In this document: positions 55,689 to 63,358 of the stretch, piece after piece
How the letters are laid out: each line of letters starts with the position of its first letter
How positions within the stretch are numbered: the stretch's first letter is position 1
DNA from: CAVUWL01 sp963700105
GTDB taxonomy: Bacteria; Actinomycetota; Thermoleophilia; Solirubrobacterales; 70-9
Assembly (NCBI GenBank): GCA_963700105.1
Contig: CAVOWL010000001.1
Location: forward strand, 446,084 to 510,083
Direction: 5' to 3'
DNA: 64,000 nt
Notes under the pieces: model-generated
What the model was told of the DNA's origin: nothing
Database searches by the model: none
The model's input: only the letters and a program-made list of their open reading frames with translations
Made by a program: the position numbers and the translations under genes

Positions 55689-56564
55689 TCAGCTCGAGGT
55701 CGGGATGACCTCGATGAAGTCGACGTAGGGCCGCTCGCGATAGGCAATCCCCAGTTCGTAGGTGAGCGTGTAGGTGGCGCCGCGCCGGTCGGCGGCGGTG
55801 ACGGTGATCAACACGGCGCCCGAACCCGGAGTCCCGACCCAGGTGATCTGATCGACGCTGCGAAGCGCCAGAGTGATGGTGGGCAGGGTCACGGCAGCTC
55901 CACGAGTCAGGTCCGCCTCCAGGTTCGCCGCCGAGCGCGCCAGGTAGTTGCGGATCACCCGCTTGACGACTTCGGTCACTGCGGGATCGGAAACCTCCTC
56001 GCCTGAGACCGGCGCTGCGTCGGTATCGACCAAGGGCGCACCGACGAAGCTCGGATAGCCGACCAGTGAGAGCGGCTGCCCAGCGGGGTGGCGCACCGTC
56101 ACCGCCAGGTACAGCGGCGTCCGCTGGGTGGAGACCTCCGCGGCGATCGTGATCACCCGGCCTCCGATCAGCGCGGGTTGATCGGAGGCGACCTCGGTCC
56201 AGAGCACCCGCTGGATGCCCGAGGCGGCGATGAAGCCGGCTCCCGATTCCAACCCCGCCGAAACGAAGGGAGCAAGCGCCCTGGCGCGGGCACCGGGTCG
56301 ATCGGCGTCATATGTCAGGTAGGCACGAGCGAACTGAAGAGCGAAGTCCTGGCTGGGGAGATCGGCGCTGGCTGGGGCTCGTGGGCTCAAAGACGGAGGC
56401 GAGGAGAACAGCGAGCGCAGGCCGAGTGTGACCAATAGGCCAAGCGCAGCCATAGCGAGGTAGCGCGGCCCCAGCGCTCGCAGCCGGGCAAGGCGGAGGC
56501 TCTGACCGTCGCGACTGCCTAAAGCGGCAGGCAGGGGAATCCGCTTGTCAGCAGTCCCAGGCAT
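55689..56564 (-). CDS. TcpC-like transfer protein
   Basis: A 291-residue product with one membrane helix (about residues 35-52) and two NTF2-like outside domains: FALQFARAYLTYDADRP starts the first and VTEVVKRVIRNYLARSAANLEADL the second. It ends YVDFIEVIPTSS. This is the layout of TcpC from Clostridium, a VirB8 counterpart at the heart of the channel. Start ATG 56564. Confidence 0.85.
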   Translation of the reverse strand: MPGTADKRIPLPAALGSRDGQSLRLARLRALGPRYLAMAALGLLVTLGLRSLFSSPPSLSPRAPASADLPSQDFALQFARAYLTYDADRPGARARALAPFVSAGLESGAGFIAASGIQRVLWTEVASDQPALIGGRVITIAAEVSTQRTPLYLAVTVRHPAGQPLSLVGYPSFVGAPLVDTDAAPVSGEEVSDPAVTEVVKRVIRNYLARSAANLEADLTRGAAVTLPTITLALRSVDQITWVGTPGSGAVLITVTAADRRGATYTLTYELGIAYRERPYVDFIEVIPTSS

Positions 56565-56566
56565 CG

Positions 56567-57178
56567 CTAGCGCTCGAAACCGAAGTCCTCCCGCCCGGCC
56601 GAGCCGCCCGCGCCGCGGGGGGACGGCGGGGGCGGGCTCGGGGGGAGGGCAGCCTGAGCCGGGCTGGCTTGGGGGGGCGGCTCTGGGGTTGCCACTGGCG
56701 AGCCAACCGGCGCCTGGGTTGCTGTGGGTTCGCGCTCGGACTCGCTTCGGTGGATCTCCCGCGGCCGCCGGCTTGCCTTTGTGGGGCGGGGCCGGGGCTC
56801 TGACTTGAGGACGCGGGGACGGGGTGGCGCCGGTTGGGCGGTCGGCGCCGGTGCCTTCCTCGCTGGTCTCTTGACCAGCGAGGAGAGCGGGGATGTCTGA
56901 TCGGGCTGGGGGCGTACCGAGGGTGAGCTGGAGAGCTCCAGCGCGCCCAGCGTGGCGGCGGCAACGGCGCCAAGGCCGAGAACCGCGAACCTACGGGCAC
57001 CCACCGGGGATCCGATCGGACGCGCGGAGACCGCTGGTGGGGACTCATCATCTGGGTCGGGCGCGTTGGGTGCTGCCGTGGACTCTTGGTCCCCGGCAGC
57101 GATCGGCTCCTCGGCGGCGAGTGACTCCTCACCGAGCACGAAGACATCGTTTTGGTTTCGTCCTATCGTCCGTTTCAC
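56567..57178 (-). CDS. Pro-rich single-pass membrane protein ending in DFGFER
   Basis: A 203-residue protein. An acidic cytoplasmic N-terminus (VFVLGEESLAAEEP) is followed by one membrane helix (FAVLGLGAVAAATLGALEL), then a long Pro/Ala/Arg/Ser-rich outside part and the C-terminus AGREDFGFER. The sigma fusion protein encoded just upstream has the same plan and ends TESFGFHG. Low complexity allows no family call. The start is GTG, two bases from the TcpC-like start region. Confidence 0.7.
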   Translation of the reverse strand: MKRTIGRNQNDVFVLGEESLAAEEPIAAGDQESTAAPNAPDPDDESPPAVSARPIGSPVGARRFAVLGLGAVAAATLGALELSSSPSVRPQPDQTSPLSSLVKRPARKAPAPTAQPAPPRPRVLKSEPRPRPTKASRRPREIHRSESEREPTATQAPVGSPVATPEPPPQASPAQAALPPSPPPPSPRGAGGSAGREDFGFER

Positions 57179-57235
57179 TTCGACGACAAGACGTGGGAGA
57201 GGGGAAACCGATACCCCCCCTTTGAACTTTTTTAG

Positions 57236-58645
57236 CTAGCCGTGAAAACCGAAGGACTCGGTACCGCTCTTGCCCGCAGCGGAGCCTGAACTGGAGCCCG
57301 CGGAAGACGATGACGGAGAACTCCCTGTGGAGGCGGGAGCAGAGGCGGCAGTTTCGGTACTCGGCGGCGAGCTGCTCTCGATCCCAAACTGGGTCTCACC
57401 CTGTTGAGCCGGAGTTTCGCTCGGCGGGGATTCGGCAGGGGGAGCGGCCGGCGTTGATTCTGGGTGGCTCGATTCGTTGGCCTGATTGGGGTTCGGTTCG
57501 GGACTGGGAGAGGCCTTGCTTTCGGGGGCAGGCGTGGGACTGGGCGCCGACACCGGGGGTTGGGAGATCGGCTCAGAAGCCGCCTTCACCTTCGGCGCCG
57601 GCGAATGGTGAGTCGGTGAGGGCGGAGGCGCGCTGATTCCGATCCCGGGTCCGACGATCCCAGTCGCCAAACAGGTTGCGGTGGTGGCGACACCAGCGGT
57701 GCAGACCGCAGCGATCTTCTGCGCGCTGCCGGCCAGCGCACCGGCACTGCCGCCGTCGTTGGGTTGAAGGGCGCCGGTTGACTTGAAGGCGGCTAGGCGA
57801 AGCTTTGCCGCCGTCCCCTGCGCAGCGTGGGCCGCGGCACCGAACCAGCGCTGAAGACGATCGATGGCTCCTACCCTGGCAGCGACCTGATCGGTTGCAA
57901 AACCCGCGAGCGCCAAAGCGCCACCGAGCTCGTGCAGGCTTTCGTGAAACCGGGTCAGAAAGGCGCGGCAGGAGCCACAGTGTTGGAAATGGGTGCGGAG
58001 AATCCGTTCCTCGGCCTCGCTGGCCAAACCGCTGGCCTCCTTGTCAAACAGCGACCGACTGGCAAGCTGCTGCATCTCGGGACAGAACTCGGCGGCGTCG
58101 ATCGATTCGAGGCGAATTCTGACCTGCCGCGTGGCGCGCTGCAGCAGCTGTTTGGCCGCCGGCAGGCTGACCCCAAAGTGATCGGCAATCTCGCGGGCCT
58201 TAAACCCGCGACCGAAACGCAGGACGATCACCTCGCGGTAGTTGCCGCGCATTCGACCAAGCGCCTCGGTGAGGCGGACCGAATCCTCGTGGATCTCGGC
58301 GAGCTCAGAGGGTGTCGGATTGAAGGTTGGCGCCTCCGCCACCGCCTGCAAGGGCACAGTCGGCCTCAGGGCCCGAGAGCGCAGCTCATCGATGGCCGCG
58401 TTGCGGATGCTTGTGAAGAAGGCGGCGCGCAGGTTTCGCGGCCCCCGTCCCGCCTCTATCTGGCGATGAAGGCGGATCAATACATCCGACACCGCGTCCT
58501 CGGCGTCGGCGCGAGACAGAGTGCCGTCGAAGTGCTTGGCAAGGTAGCGCTCGCCGAGGCTTCGTAACTCTTCGCATTCGCGTTCAAACCTGGCTGCCGC
58601 ACGACGGCTGGGCAGGCTACGAAGGATCGCAGAGGCGGCCTCCAT
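57236..58645 (-). CDS. ECF sigma factor fused to zinc anti-sigma domain, membrane helix and Pro/Ser-rich tail
   Basis: A 469-residue single frame. Residues 1-185 are a sigma factor (ADAEDAVSDVLIRLHRQ, AFFTSIRNAAIDELRSRAL, NYREVIVLRFGRGFKAREIADHFG). At about 210-235, ILRTHFQHCGSCRAFLTRFH contains the HxxxCxxC zinc motif of anti-sigma factors. A membrane segment follows near 310-335 (TAGVATTATCLATGIVGPG), then about 120 residues rich in Pro, Ser and Glu, and the end TESFGFHG. The plan implies a membrane-tethered sigma factor released by proteolysis or a redox/zinc signal; that is inference. Start ATG 58645. Confidence 0.85.
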   Translation of the reverse strand: MEAASAILRSLPSRRAAARFERECEELRSLGERYLAKHFDGTLSRADAEDAVSDVLIRLHRQIEAGRGPRNLRAAFFTSIRNAAIDELRSRALRPTVPLQAVAEAPTFNPTPSELAEIHEDSVRLTEALGRMRGNYREVIVLRFGRGFKAREIADHFGVSLPAAKQLLQRATRQVRIRLESIDAAEFCPEMQQLASRSLFDKEASGLASEAEERILRTHFQHCGSCRAFLTRFHESLHELGGALALAGFATDQVAARVGAIDRLQRWFGAAAHAAQGTAAKLRLAAFKSTGALQPNDGGSAGALAGSAQKIAAVCTAGVATTATCLATGIVGPGIGISAPPPSPTHHSPAPKVKAASEPISQPPVSAPSPTPAPESKASPSPEPNPNQANESSHPESTPAAPPAESPPSETPAQQGETQFGIESSSPPSTETAASAPASTGSSPSSSSAGSSSGSAAGKSGTESFGFHG

Positions 58646-58867
58646 TAGAGCTTGCCGGCTCTATCGAGTCGGCGGGTGGATATCGGCCCTTGATACAGAC
58701 CGCTTCGGTTCATCAGCTCCAAGACGTTGGTAGAAGCGGTTTCGATACCCCATGACCAAAACTCTTTTAAATCCAAGGCGAACCTCCCGGTCCCTTGTTC
58801 GGATCTGAGCATAGCTCGGGGAGGAGCGAGCGACAACCAGTGCTCGCTCCTCCCCGCGCGCCCGAGA

Positions 58868-59221
58868 CTAGGAGGCCTCGGTCTCCAAAAGGGACTCGGG
58901 ATCGCCGTTTGCAGAGCGGCGGCCTTTGCCGTCGGAGAGAAAGTCGACCCGATCGGCTGCGATCGAGTATTCGGAGCGCTTTGCTCCATCATCGGCCTCC
59001 CACTCGCGGAAACGCAGCTGGCCTGCGACGGCCACCTGGCGACCCTTTGTGAGGTACTGGGTGCAGGTCTCGGCCTGGCGGCCGAAGACCGAGACGTTGA
59101 TGTAGAGGGGCGACCCGGTGCGACCGTTCTCCGCCATTCGGATGCGGCAGACCTTGGTCTTCTCGCCCTCTCGCAGGTCGGGATCCTTTGTCAAGGCACC
59201 AACCAGGGTTACTGAGTTCAT
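58868..59221 (-). CDS. ssb: Single-stranded DNA-binding protein 1
   Basis: A 117-residue OB-fold protein: MNSVTLVGALTKDPDLREGE, RIRMAENGRTGSPLYINVSVF in two strands, CTQYLTKGRQVAVAGQLRFREWEADDG, RSEYSIAADRVDFL. It ends ESLLETEAS and lacks the acidic DDDIPF-type tip of housekeeping SSB. AAGGAG lies nine bases before ATG 59221, directly after a GC hairpin. It probably coats the transferred strand or serves element replication. Confidence 0.9.
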   Translation of the reverse strand: MNSVTLVGALTKDPDLREGEKTKVCRIRMAENGRTGSPLYINVSVFGRQAETCTQYLTKGRQVAVAGQLRFREWEADDGAKRSEYSIAADRVDFLSDGKGRRSANGDPESLLETEAS

Positions 59222-59285
59222 CTCACACTTCTCCTTCCAAGCCCCGTGGGGCTGCTTTGGCTTCTCGAAGCGGCTCGCTTCGATG
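59222..59285 (-). promoter_or_regulatory. Structured leader of ssb1
   Basis: On the minus strand two hairpins precede the ribosome site: CGAAGCGAGCCGCTTCG, then AGCCCCACGGGGCT, followed at once by TGGAAGGAG. The second hairpin abuts the ribosome site as in the leaders of ssb2 and ssb3. It could control translation. Confidence 0.5.
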
Positions 59286-59308
59286 TTGGGGACCGCATCC
59301 GTGGGTGG

Positions 59309-61132
59309 TCAAGAGGACTCCGGCATCTCGCGCAGCCGCTGCCAGGGCGGCACGACCCTGGCACGGCGCGCCCTGGTTGTGCCCGTCTCATCAAGGCGGG
59401 CGACGACGGCCTCACCGGGGCCAAGGCGCTGCAGCTCGGACGGGTTGACCTCGAAGCGGTAGCCGCGGGTGCGGGTTCCCTCCGAGGTGGGATGGCCGAG
59501 GCCGTCGGTGCGAATCGTGCTCTGCCAGGTCGGAATCACTCCGATCAGCTCCCCCACCCACTCCGCGTCGGCCTGCTCGCCGAGGCGATGACAGACGATC
59601 GCTGAGATCGTTGCGCCGATCCGCTCGCGGACGGCCGGCCCCGCGGCGTGCAGGTCAGCGAGAGTCTGGGTGCCGACCGCGACGCTGAAACCTGCTGCCC
59701 TGCCACGGGTATAGAGACGGTCGATCGCCGGTGCCTCCAGGGCGCCGAACTCATCGATGCCGACGAAGGTACCAACCCCCTTGCCCATCAAAGCGCTTGC
59801 CGCAGCGCCGAGGTCAAGCAACACCATCTGGGCGATCGCACGTCCAACGTTGCCGGTCCGATCGGTGTCAAAGCGAAGGTAGACGACCTCGCGCCGCTGG
59901 ATCGCCGCACGCAGGTCGAAGGCCTCAGAGCCCGAGCGCTCGGGGTCAAGCCAGTCGCGGGCGAACTCCGAGGTGGCGAGATTTTGCAGGCGAGCACCGA
60001 GGCCGGCAATCGCGCGCTGTTGATCGGAGCGAAGCCCCTTACACGTCAGGCTGACCTCATCAGCGGTCCTTGGGTCCTCGCACTCCTGCGCCAAATTCGT
60101 CAGCTCATCTGGAGCGCAGTAGCGAGCAACCGTTGAGAGTGTCACCGCCCGCCCGGTGGCGTCGAGAGTACGCAGGACGAGGCGCAAAAAGGGCGAGGCT
60201 GCCTGGCGGTAGAAACCGGCATCGGTCGAGCCCCAGCTCTCGACCGCGATCAGGCGCTCGGAGCGCTCATCGACGGAGCCATGGGCGAGCGGGTCAAAGG
60301 TGCTCGGTCCGTCTGGGGAGAAGAGATGAAAAGGAATGCCGCGCGCCGCCGCGGATGCCCTCGATGCCTCACAGAGGGCGGCATCTGTCTTGGCCTCCAT
60401 GACTACAGCGCCAAACCCGGAGCGAACCACGTAATCCACCAGCATTGAGGCCAAGGTGGTGGTCTTGCCGGCCCCCGTTGCGCCTGGGATCAGCACGTGG
60501 CACCCCGAACGCGCCGTGCCGCGCGGAATCATCGCCAGCTCACCGCGAGCGGTGCGACCGATCGGGACTCCCGCGGCAAGAATGCGCTCACGGCGTTTGC
60601 CGCGCTCGGCGCGCCGGTTGCGCACCGCGTCTAGGGGCCCGCGGCGCTGCGAGGCGCTAACGGCGCGATCGGCGCCGGCGCGACGATCCTCGAGGTGGGC
60701 ACGAGCTCCGAGGCTGAGAATGCCCGCGGCAGCGCCGAGTGTGAGCCCGAGTGAAATCGTCGCGCCAGCGAGGTCGAGATCGCCGGCGGCGATCAGCTCG
60801 ATCAGCAGCAGGGGCGGCGCTACGCTCAGAAGCCCCCAGGTCCAGGCCAGTTGGCGATGGCGAAGGTAAAGAGCGCCGAGAGCGCCGAGACAGGCTGCAA
60901 TCGCAAGGCAACCGCCGCCGATCGCGACCAGGTGGGCAAAGACGTTCAGGTTGTGAAGGGCAGGGAGATGCGGGGCAAGACTGGGACGAATCGCTGGGTT
61001 CTTCACAAATGCAAGACGTGCCCCAGCGAAAAAGGGTCCACCCAGGATCGAAATAATTTCGATGCAGTCCCCTCCCGACAGGGGTCGAGGCCTGAAATCG
61101 GCTCTGCCTAGCTTCACCTCCGATGCAACCAC
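59309..61132 (-). CDS. VirD4/TraG-like type IV coupling protein
   Basis: A 607-residue ATPase with two or three N-terminal membrane helices (about 62-130), which separates it from the soluble ATPase at 44110. Walker A is LIPGATGAGKTTTLAS near residue 225. KGVGTFVGIDEFGALEAPAID is Walker B near residue 455, and GRAAGFSVAVGTQTLADL the conserved sensor. It would link the DNA substrate to the secretion channel. The GTG start at 61132 overlaps the upstream gene by 19 bases; a start further in is possible. Confidence 0.88.
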   Translation of the reverse strand: MVASEVKLGRADFRPRPLSGGDCIEIISILGGPFFAGARLAFVKNPAIRPSLAPHLPALHNLNVFAHLVAIGGGCLAIAACLGALGALYLRHRQLAWTWGLLSVAPPLLLIELIAAGDLDLAGATISLGLTLGAAAGILSLGARAHLEDRRAGADRAVSASQRRGPLDAVRNRRAERGKRRERILAAGVPIGRTARGELAMIPRGTARSGCHVLIPGATGAGKTTTLASMLVDYVVRSGFGAVVMEAKTDAALCEASRASAAARGIPFHLFSPDGPSTFDPLAHGSVDERSERLIAVESWGSTDAGFYRQAASPFLRLVLRTLDATGRAVTLSTVARYCAPDELTNLAQECEDPRTADEVSLTCKGLRSDQQRAIAGLGARLQNLATSEFARDWLDPERSGSEAFDLRAAIQRREVVYLRFDTDRTGNVGRAIAQMVLLDLGAAASALMGKGVGTFVGIDEFGALEAPAIDRLYTRGRAAGFSVAVGTQTLADLHAAGPAVRERIGATISAIVCHRLGEQADAEWVGELIGVIPTWQSTIRTDGLGHPTSEGTRTRGYRFEVNPSELQRLGPGEAVVARLDETGTTRARRARVVPPWQRLREMPESS

Positions 61133-61422
61133 CGACAGTCCGAGCCGTAGCCGACGATCTCGGAATCAAGCACCGATGCTGCGTCACCGCGTGCTGCCAT
61201 GTCCCGGCTCACCTCGAGTCGCTCGATCCGGCGCTCGGTGTAGCTGCTGGGACGGCGTTGTTTGAGGCGCTCGATCTCAGCCGATGCCTCCATGAGGCTG
61301 CCGGGGTAGGCGAAGGACTCACCGCGCGCCATCGCCAGGTTGCGCAGGTAGCGCAGTTGCTTCTCGGTGGGCGGTCGCCGTGATGCGGGGACTGGTTTGG
61401 TCGGATCTGGGCTGGCACTCAT
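61114..61422 (-). CDS. Small DUF3072-like protein
   Basis: A 102-residue product from ATG 61422 with GGAG upstream. PTEKQLRYLRNLAMARGESFAYPGSLMEASAEI resembles the DUF3072 motif found in many actinobacterial element proteins. The rest is basic and helical (RRPSSYTERRIERLEVSRDM). The function is unknown. It overlaps the coupling-protein start and follows the structured leader at 61423-61556. Confidence 0.75.
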   Translation of the reverse strand: MSASPDPTKPVPASRRPPTEKQLRYLRNLAMARGESFAYPGSLMEASAEIERLKQRRPSSYTERRIERLEVSRDMAARGDAASVLDSEIVGYGSDCRWLHRR

Positions 61423-61556
61423 CGGAGACTCCTCTCGCTCTCGGGTTCTGGCTTTCGCCGACGAAGCGAGAAGGCCCGGCAAAGGTCAACGCCGCACCGC
61501 AGGGGAAGGGAGCGAGAGCTCCCTTGCGGCGGGGGCAGGTCGGGCAAAATCGAGCG
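61423..61556 (-). promoter_or_regulatory. Structured leader of the DUF3072-like gene, related to the ssb2 leader
   Basis: The minus strand begins CGCTCGATTTTGCCC (61556-61542) and continues with AAGGGAGC-TCTC-GCTCCCTT, CCCCTGCGGTGCGG, a CCTTTGCCGGGCCTT block and TCGCTTCG. These blocks appear in the same order in the ssb2 leader at 62661-62796. The first part overlaps the last codons of the gene at 61486, so it is both coding and leader. Confidence 0.5.
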
Positions 61557-62253
61557 AGGTGGCGAAGGCCGAGACCAAGAGCGCAGCCTCCGATAGCTCC
61601 TGCACCTTGATCGCCCCAGCAGTTCGAGTCCGCTCTACCGCTGCCTCGACAAAGCGCCGGGTGCGCGGGGCGCAGTGGTAGATGACGCCGGTGAAACGGC
61701 GCTCAACGACCGCGCGGCGCCAGGACCGCAACAGCTCATCCAGGACGGCCGCACCCTTGGTGCTCAGCTCAACCTCGATCGCCTCCCGCGGCTGACCCTG
61801 ATCATCGATACGAACCAGATCGGGTCGGTGAAAGCCGCCGCCCGTGAGGGCCGCCGAGAGGATCCGGTCGCCCTCTGCGCGTTCGATTGCCATGATCTCC
61901 CGCTCAGAGAGCAGCGTCTCCCCGCAGCGCTCGATCCCTGCTCCGACTTCAGCAACGACCGTATCGTGGCTGAGTGCTGAAGCGGAGACCCGTGCGGGCC
62001 GCAGTTCTCGCCGACCAGCTGCTCGCAATCCGCTCTTGGTGCACGCAGAGAAGGGACCCGAATTTCCGAGTCCACGAAACACCCGGATCAGGCCGGCGTT
62101 TCGAAGCCGGCTCTCGCGCACGATCGTCACTGTGCGGGCGGTTCCTGCCCAGGTCGCGACAGCGCTGCGGGGAACGACTCCGTAGCGGGCGATGAACTCG
62201 AGCACCTGGAGGTCGCGCTCGCTGATTCGATCTGTTCTCTTTCCACCGGGCAT
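61486..62253 (-). CDS. Replication-relaxation-family-like protein with PD-(D/E)xK-like motif
   Basis: A 255-residue product from ATG 62253 with GGAGGAG upstream. An N-terminal winged helix (RDLQVLEFIARYGVVPRSAVATWAG) is followed by SHDTVVAEVGAGIERCGE, then RPDLVRIDDQGQPREAIEVELSTK with Asp, Glu-x-Glu and Lys in nuclease-like order. It ends with FTGVIYHCAPRTRRFVEAAV. It is the third and most distant paralogue of the genes at 43411 and 45399. Confidence 0.78.
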   Translation of the reverse strand: MPGGKRTDRISERDLQVLEFIARYGVVPRSAVATWAGTARTVTIVRESRLRNAGLIRVFRGLGNSGPFSACTKSGLRAAGRRELRPARVSASALSHDTVVAEVGAGIERCGETLLSEREIMAIERAEGDRILSAALTGGGFHRPDLVRIDDQGQPREAIEVELSTKGAAVLDELLRSWRRAVVERRFTGVIYHCAPRTRRFVEAAVERTRTAGAIKVQELSEAALLVSAFATSLDFARPAPAARELSLPSPAVRR

Positions 62254-62299
62254 CTCTCTCCTCCTAGACGCTTCAGGGTTGAAATGGGGACACCAAGAA

Positions 62300-62330
62300 G
62301 AGTCCGGCGCCAAATGTCGGCGCCGGACTC
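62300..62330 (-). terminator. Hairpin after ssb2
   Basis: GAGTCCGGCGCC and GGCGCCGGACTC form a perfect 12-base-pair stem with a 7-base loop, 22 bases after the ssb2 stop. A short TTCTT follows on the minus strand. It is likely an intrinsic terminator or RNA-protecting hairpin between ssb2 and the gene at 62253. Confidence 0.7.
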
Positions 62331-62351
62331 AGAGCTGCTTGAGACCGAAGC

Positions 62352-62660
62352 TCAGGCAGCCGCAACCAGCTCGCGGGCGATCACGGAGTGCTTGGAGCGC
62401 TTCTGAGACTTGGCCTTGGGTGAGGCCTTGGACTCCCACTCTGAGTAGCGAAGCGCCCCGCGAACCTCGACCCGGGAGCCCTTGGTGAAACCCTCGGCGC
62501 TGGTCTCGGCCAGCTGGTCGAAGGCGACGACGTCGATGAAAAGGGGCGGTGTATTGCCCGGGCCGTTGACGGCGAGCCGCAGGTCACAGACCTTGCGATC
62601 TCCTCGCGTATTGAGCTCGGGGTCCTTGGTCAGCCGACCCTCCAGCTCTACTTTGTTCAT
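62352..62660 (-). CDS. Single-stranded DNA-binding protein 2
   Basis: A 102-residue OB-fold protein from ATG 62660: MNKVELEGRLTKDPELNTRG, KVCDLRLAVNGPGNTPPLF, IDVVAFDQLAETSAEGFTKG, SRVEVRGALRYSEWES. The basic tail is KAKSQKRSKHSVIARELVAAA without an acidic tip. It is clearly related to SSB1 but diverged in most positions. It is preceded by a long structured leader and followed by a strong hairpin, so it is probably its own transcription unit. Confidence 0.88.
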   Translation of the reverse strand: MNKVELEGRLTKDPELNTRGDRKVCDLRLAVNGPGNTPPLFIDVVAFDQLAETSAEGFTKGSRVEVRGALRYSEWESKASPKAKSQKRSKHSVIARELVAAA

Positions 62661-62796
62661 CTTTTCCTTCCTGTTGGCCCCGGTGGGGCTGGTGTTTGCT
62701 TGCGAAGCGACCAAGCCCCGGAAAGGCGAGGCGCGCACCGAAGGGGAAGGGAGCAAAGCGACCTTGCGCGCTGAGCCGACGGGGCAAAATGGAGTG
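62661..62796 (-). promoter_or_regulatory. Structured leader of ssb2
   Basis: The minus strand starts CACTCCATTTTGCCCC (62796-62781). A block GCTCCCTTCCCCTTCGGTGCG, CCTTTCCGGGGCTTGG and TCGCTTCGCAAGC follows, then the hairpin AGCCCCACCGGGGC just before AGGAAGG. The order of blocks matches the leader at 61423-61556, and the first block matches the ssb3 leader. It is a candidate cis-regulatory RNA. Confidence 0.55.
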
Positions 62797-62873
62797 CAGC
62801 TGCAAACGCCCCCACCGGAGCCGAAGGGAGGGCGGGGTGAACTCGCTGGATCGGCTGCCAGCTGCGACCGCGC

Positions 62874-63185
62874 TCATCGCGAGTCCTCAGCAACTTGCGG
62901 CCCGGCCAGTCGCACGTCACGGGCGATCACCGAGTGGATGTAGAGCCGGCGCGAACCCGGCCAGCGTTCAGAGCGAAGGTGGCCGCTGATCGCTACCGAG
63001 TCGCCCTCGGAAAGCTCCTCAGCGAGTCGCACGGCGAGGACGTTGAACGCCGTCACCTTGACGAAGAGCTTGTACTTGTCACGTCGACCGTGGACCACCA
63101 GCCAGAACTCACAGACGTCGCGGCCAGGCACTCCCATCAGCGACGGTTCGCTATCGAGGCGACCGAAGAAACTGACGTTGTTCAT
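62874..63185 (-). CDS. Single-stranded DNA-binding protein 3
   Basis: A 103-residue OB-fold protein from ATG 63185 with AAAGGAG upstream: MNNVSFFGRLDSEPSLMGVPG, CEFWLVVHGRRDKYKLFVKV, LAVRLAEELSEGDSVAISGHL, SERWPGSRRLYIHSVIARDV. It ends GPQVAEDSR without the acidic tip. It is the most divergent of the three SSBs in the element. Confidence 0.85.
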   Translation of the reverse strand: MNNVSFFGRLDSEPSLMGVPGRDVCEFWLVVHGRRDKYKLFVKVTAFNVLAVRLAEELSEGDSVAISGHLRSERWPGSRRLYIHSVIARDVRLAGPQVAEDSR

Positions 63186-63262
63186 CGCAATCTCCTTTCC
63201 AGGCCCTCGGGCCTGTTGTTCGCTTGCGAGCAACCGCGCCCCGCCAGGGGCAAAATGGAGCG
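63186..63262 (-). promoter_or_regulatory. Structured leader of ssb3
   Basis: The minus strand starts CGCTCCATTTTGCCCC (63262-63247), then has a hairpin around TTGCTCGCAAGCGAA and the strong hairpin CAGGCCCGAGGGCCTG, followed directly by GAAAGGAG. It is a short form of the ssb2 leader: same first block and same hairpin-plus-ribosome-site end, but the middle block is missing. Confidence 0.55.
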
Positions 63263-63358
63263 AGCAGCGAAGAGGCAGGCCCGCCCGCCCCATTCAGCAT
63301 TGGAGGCAGGTGGTGGGAGCCCGGTCGGAGCTCCGCCTTCATCCGCTTGGGCGCTGCT

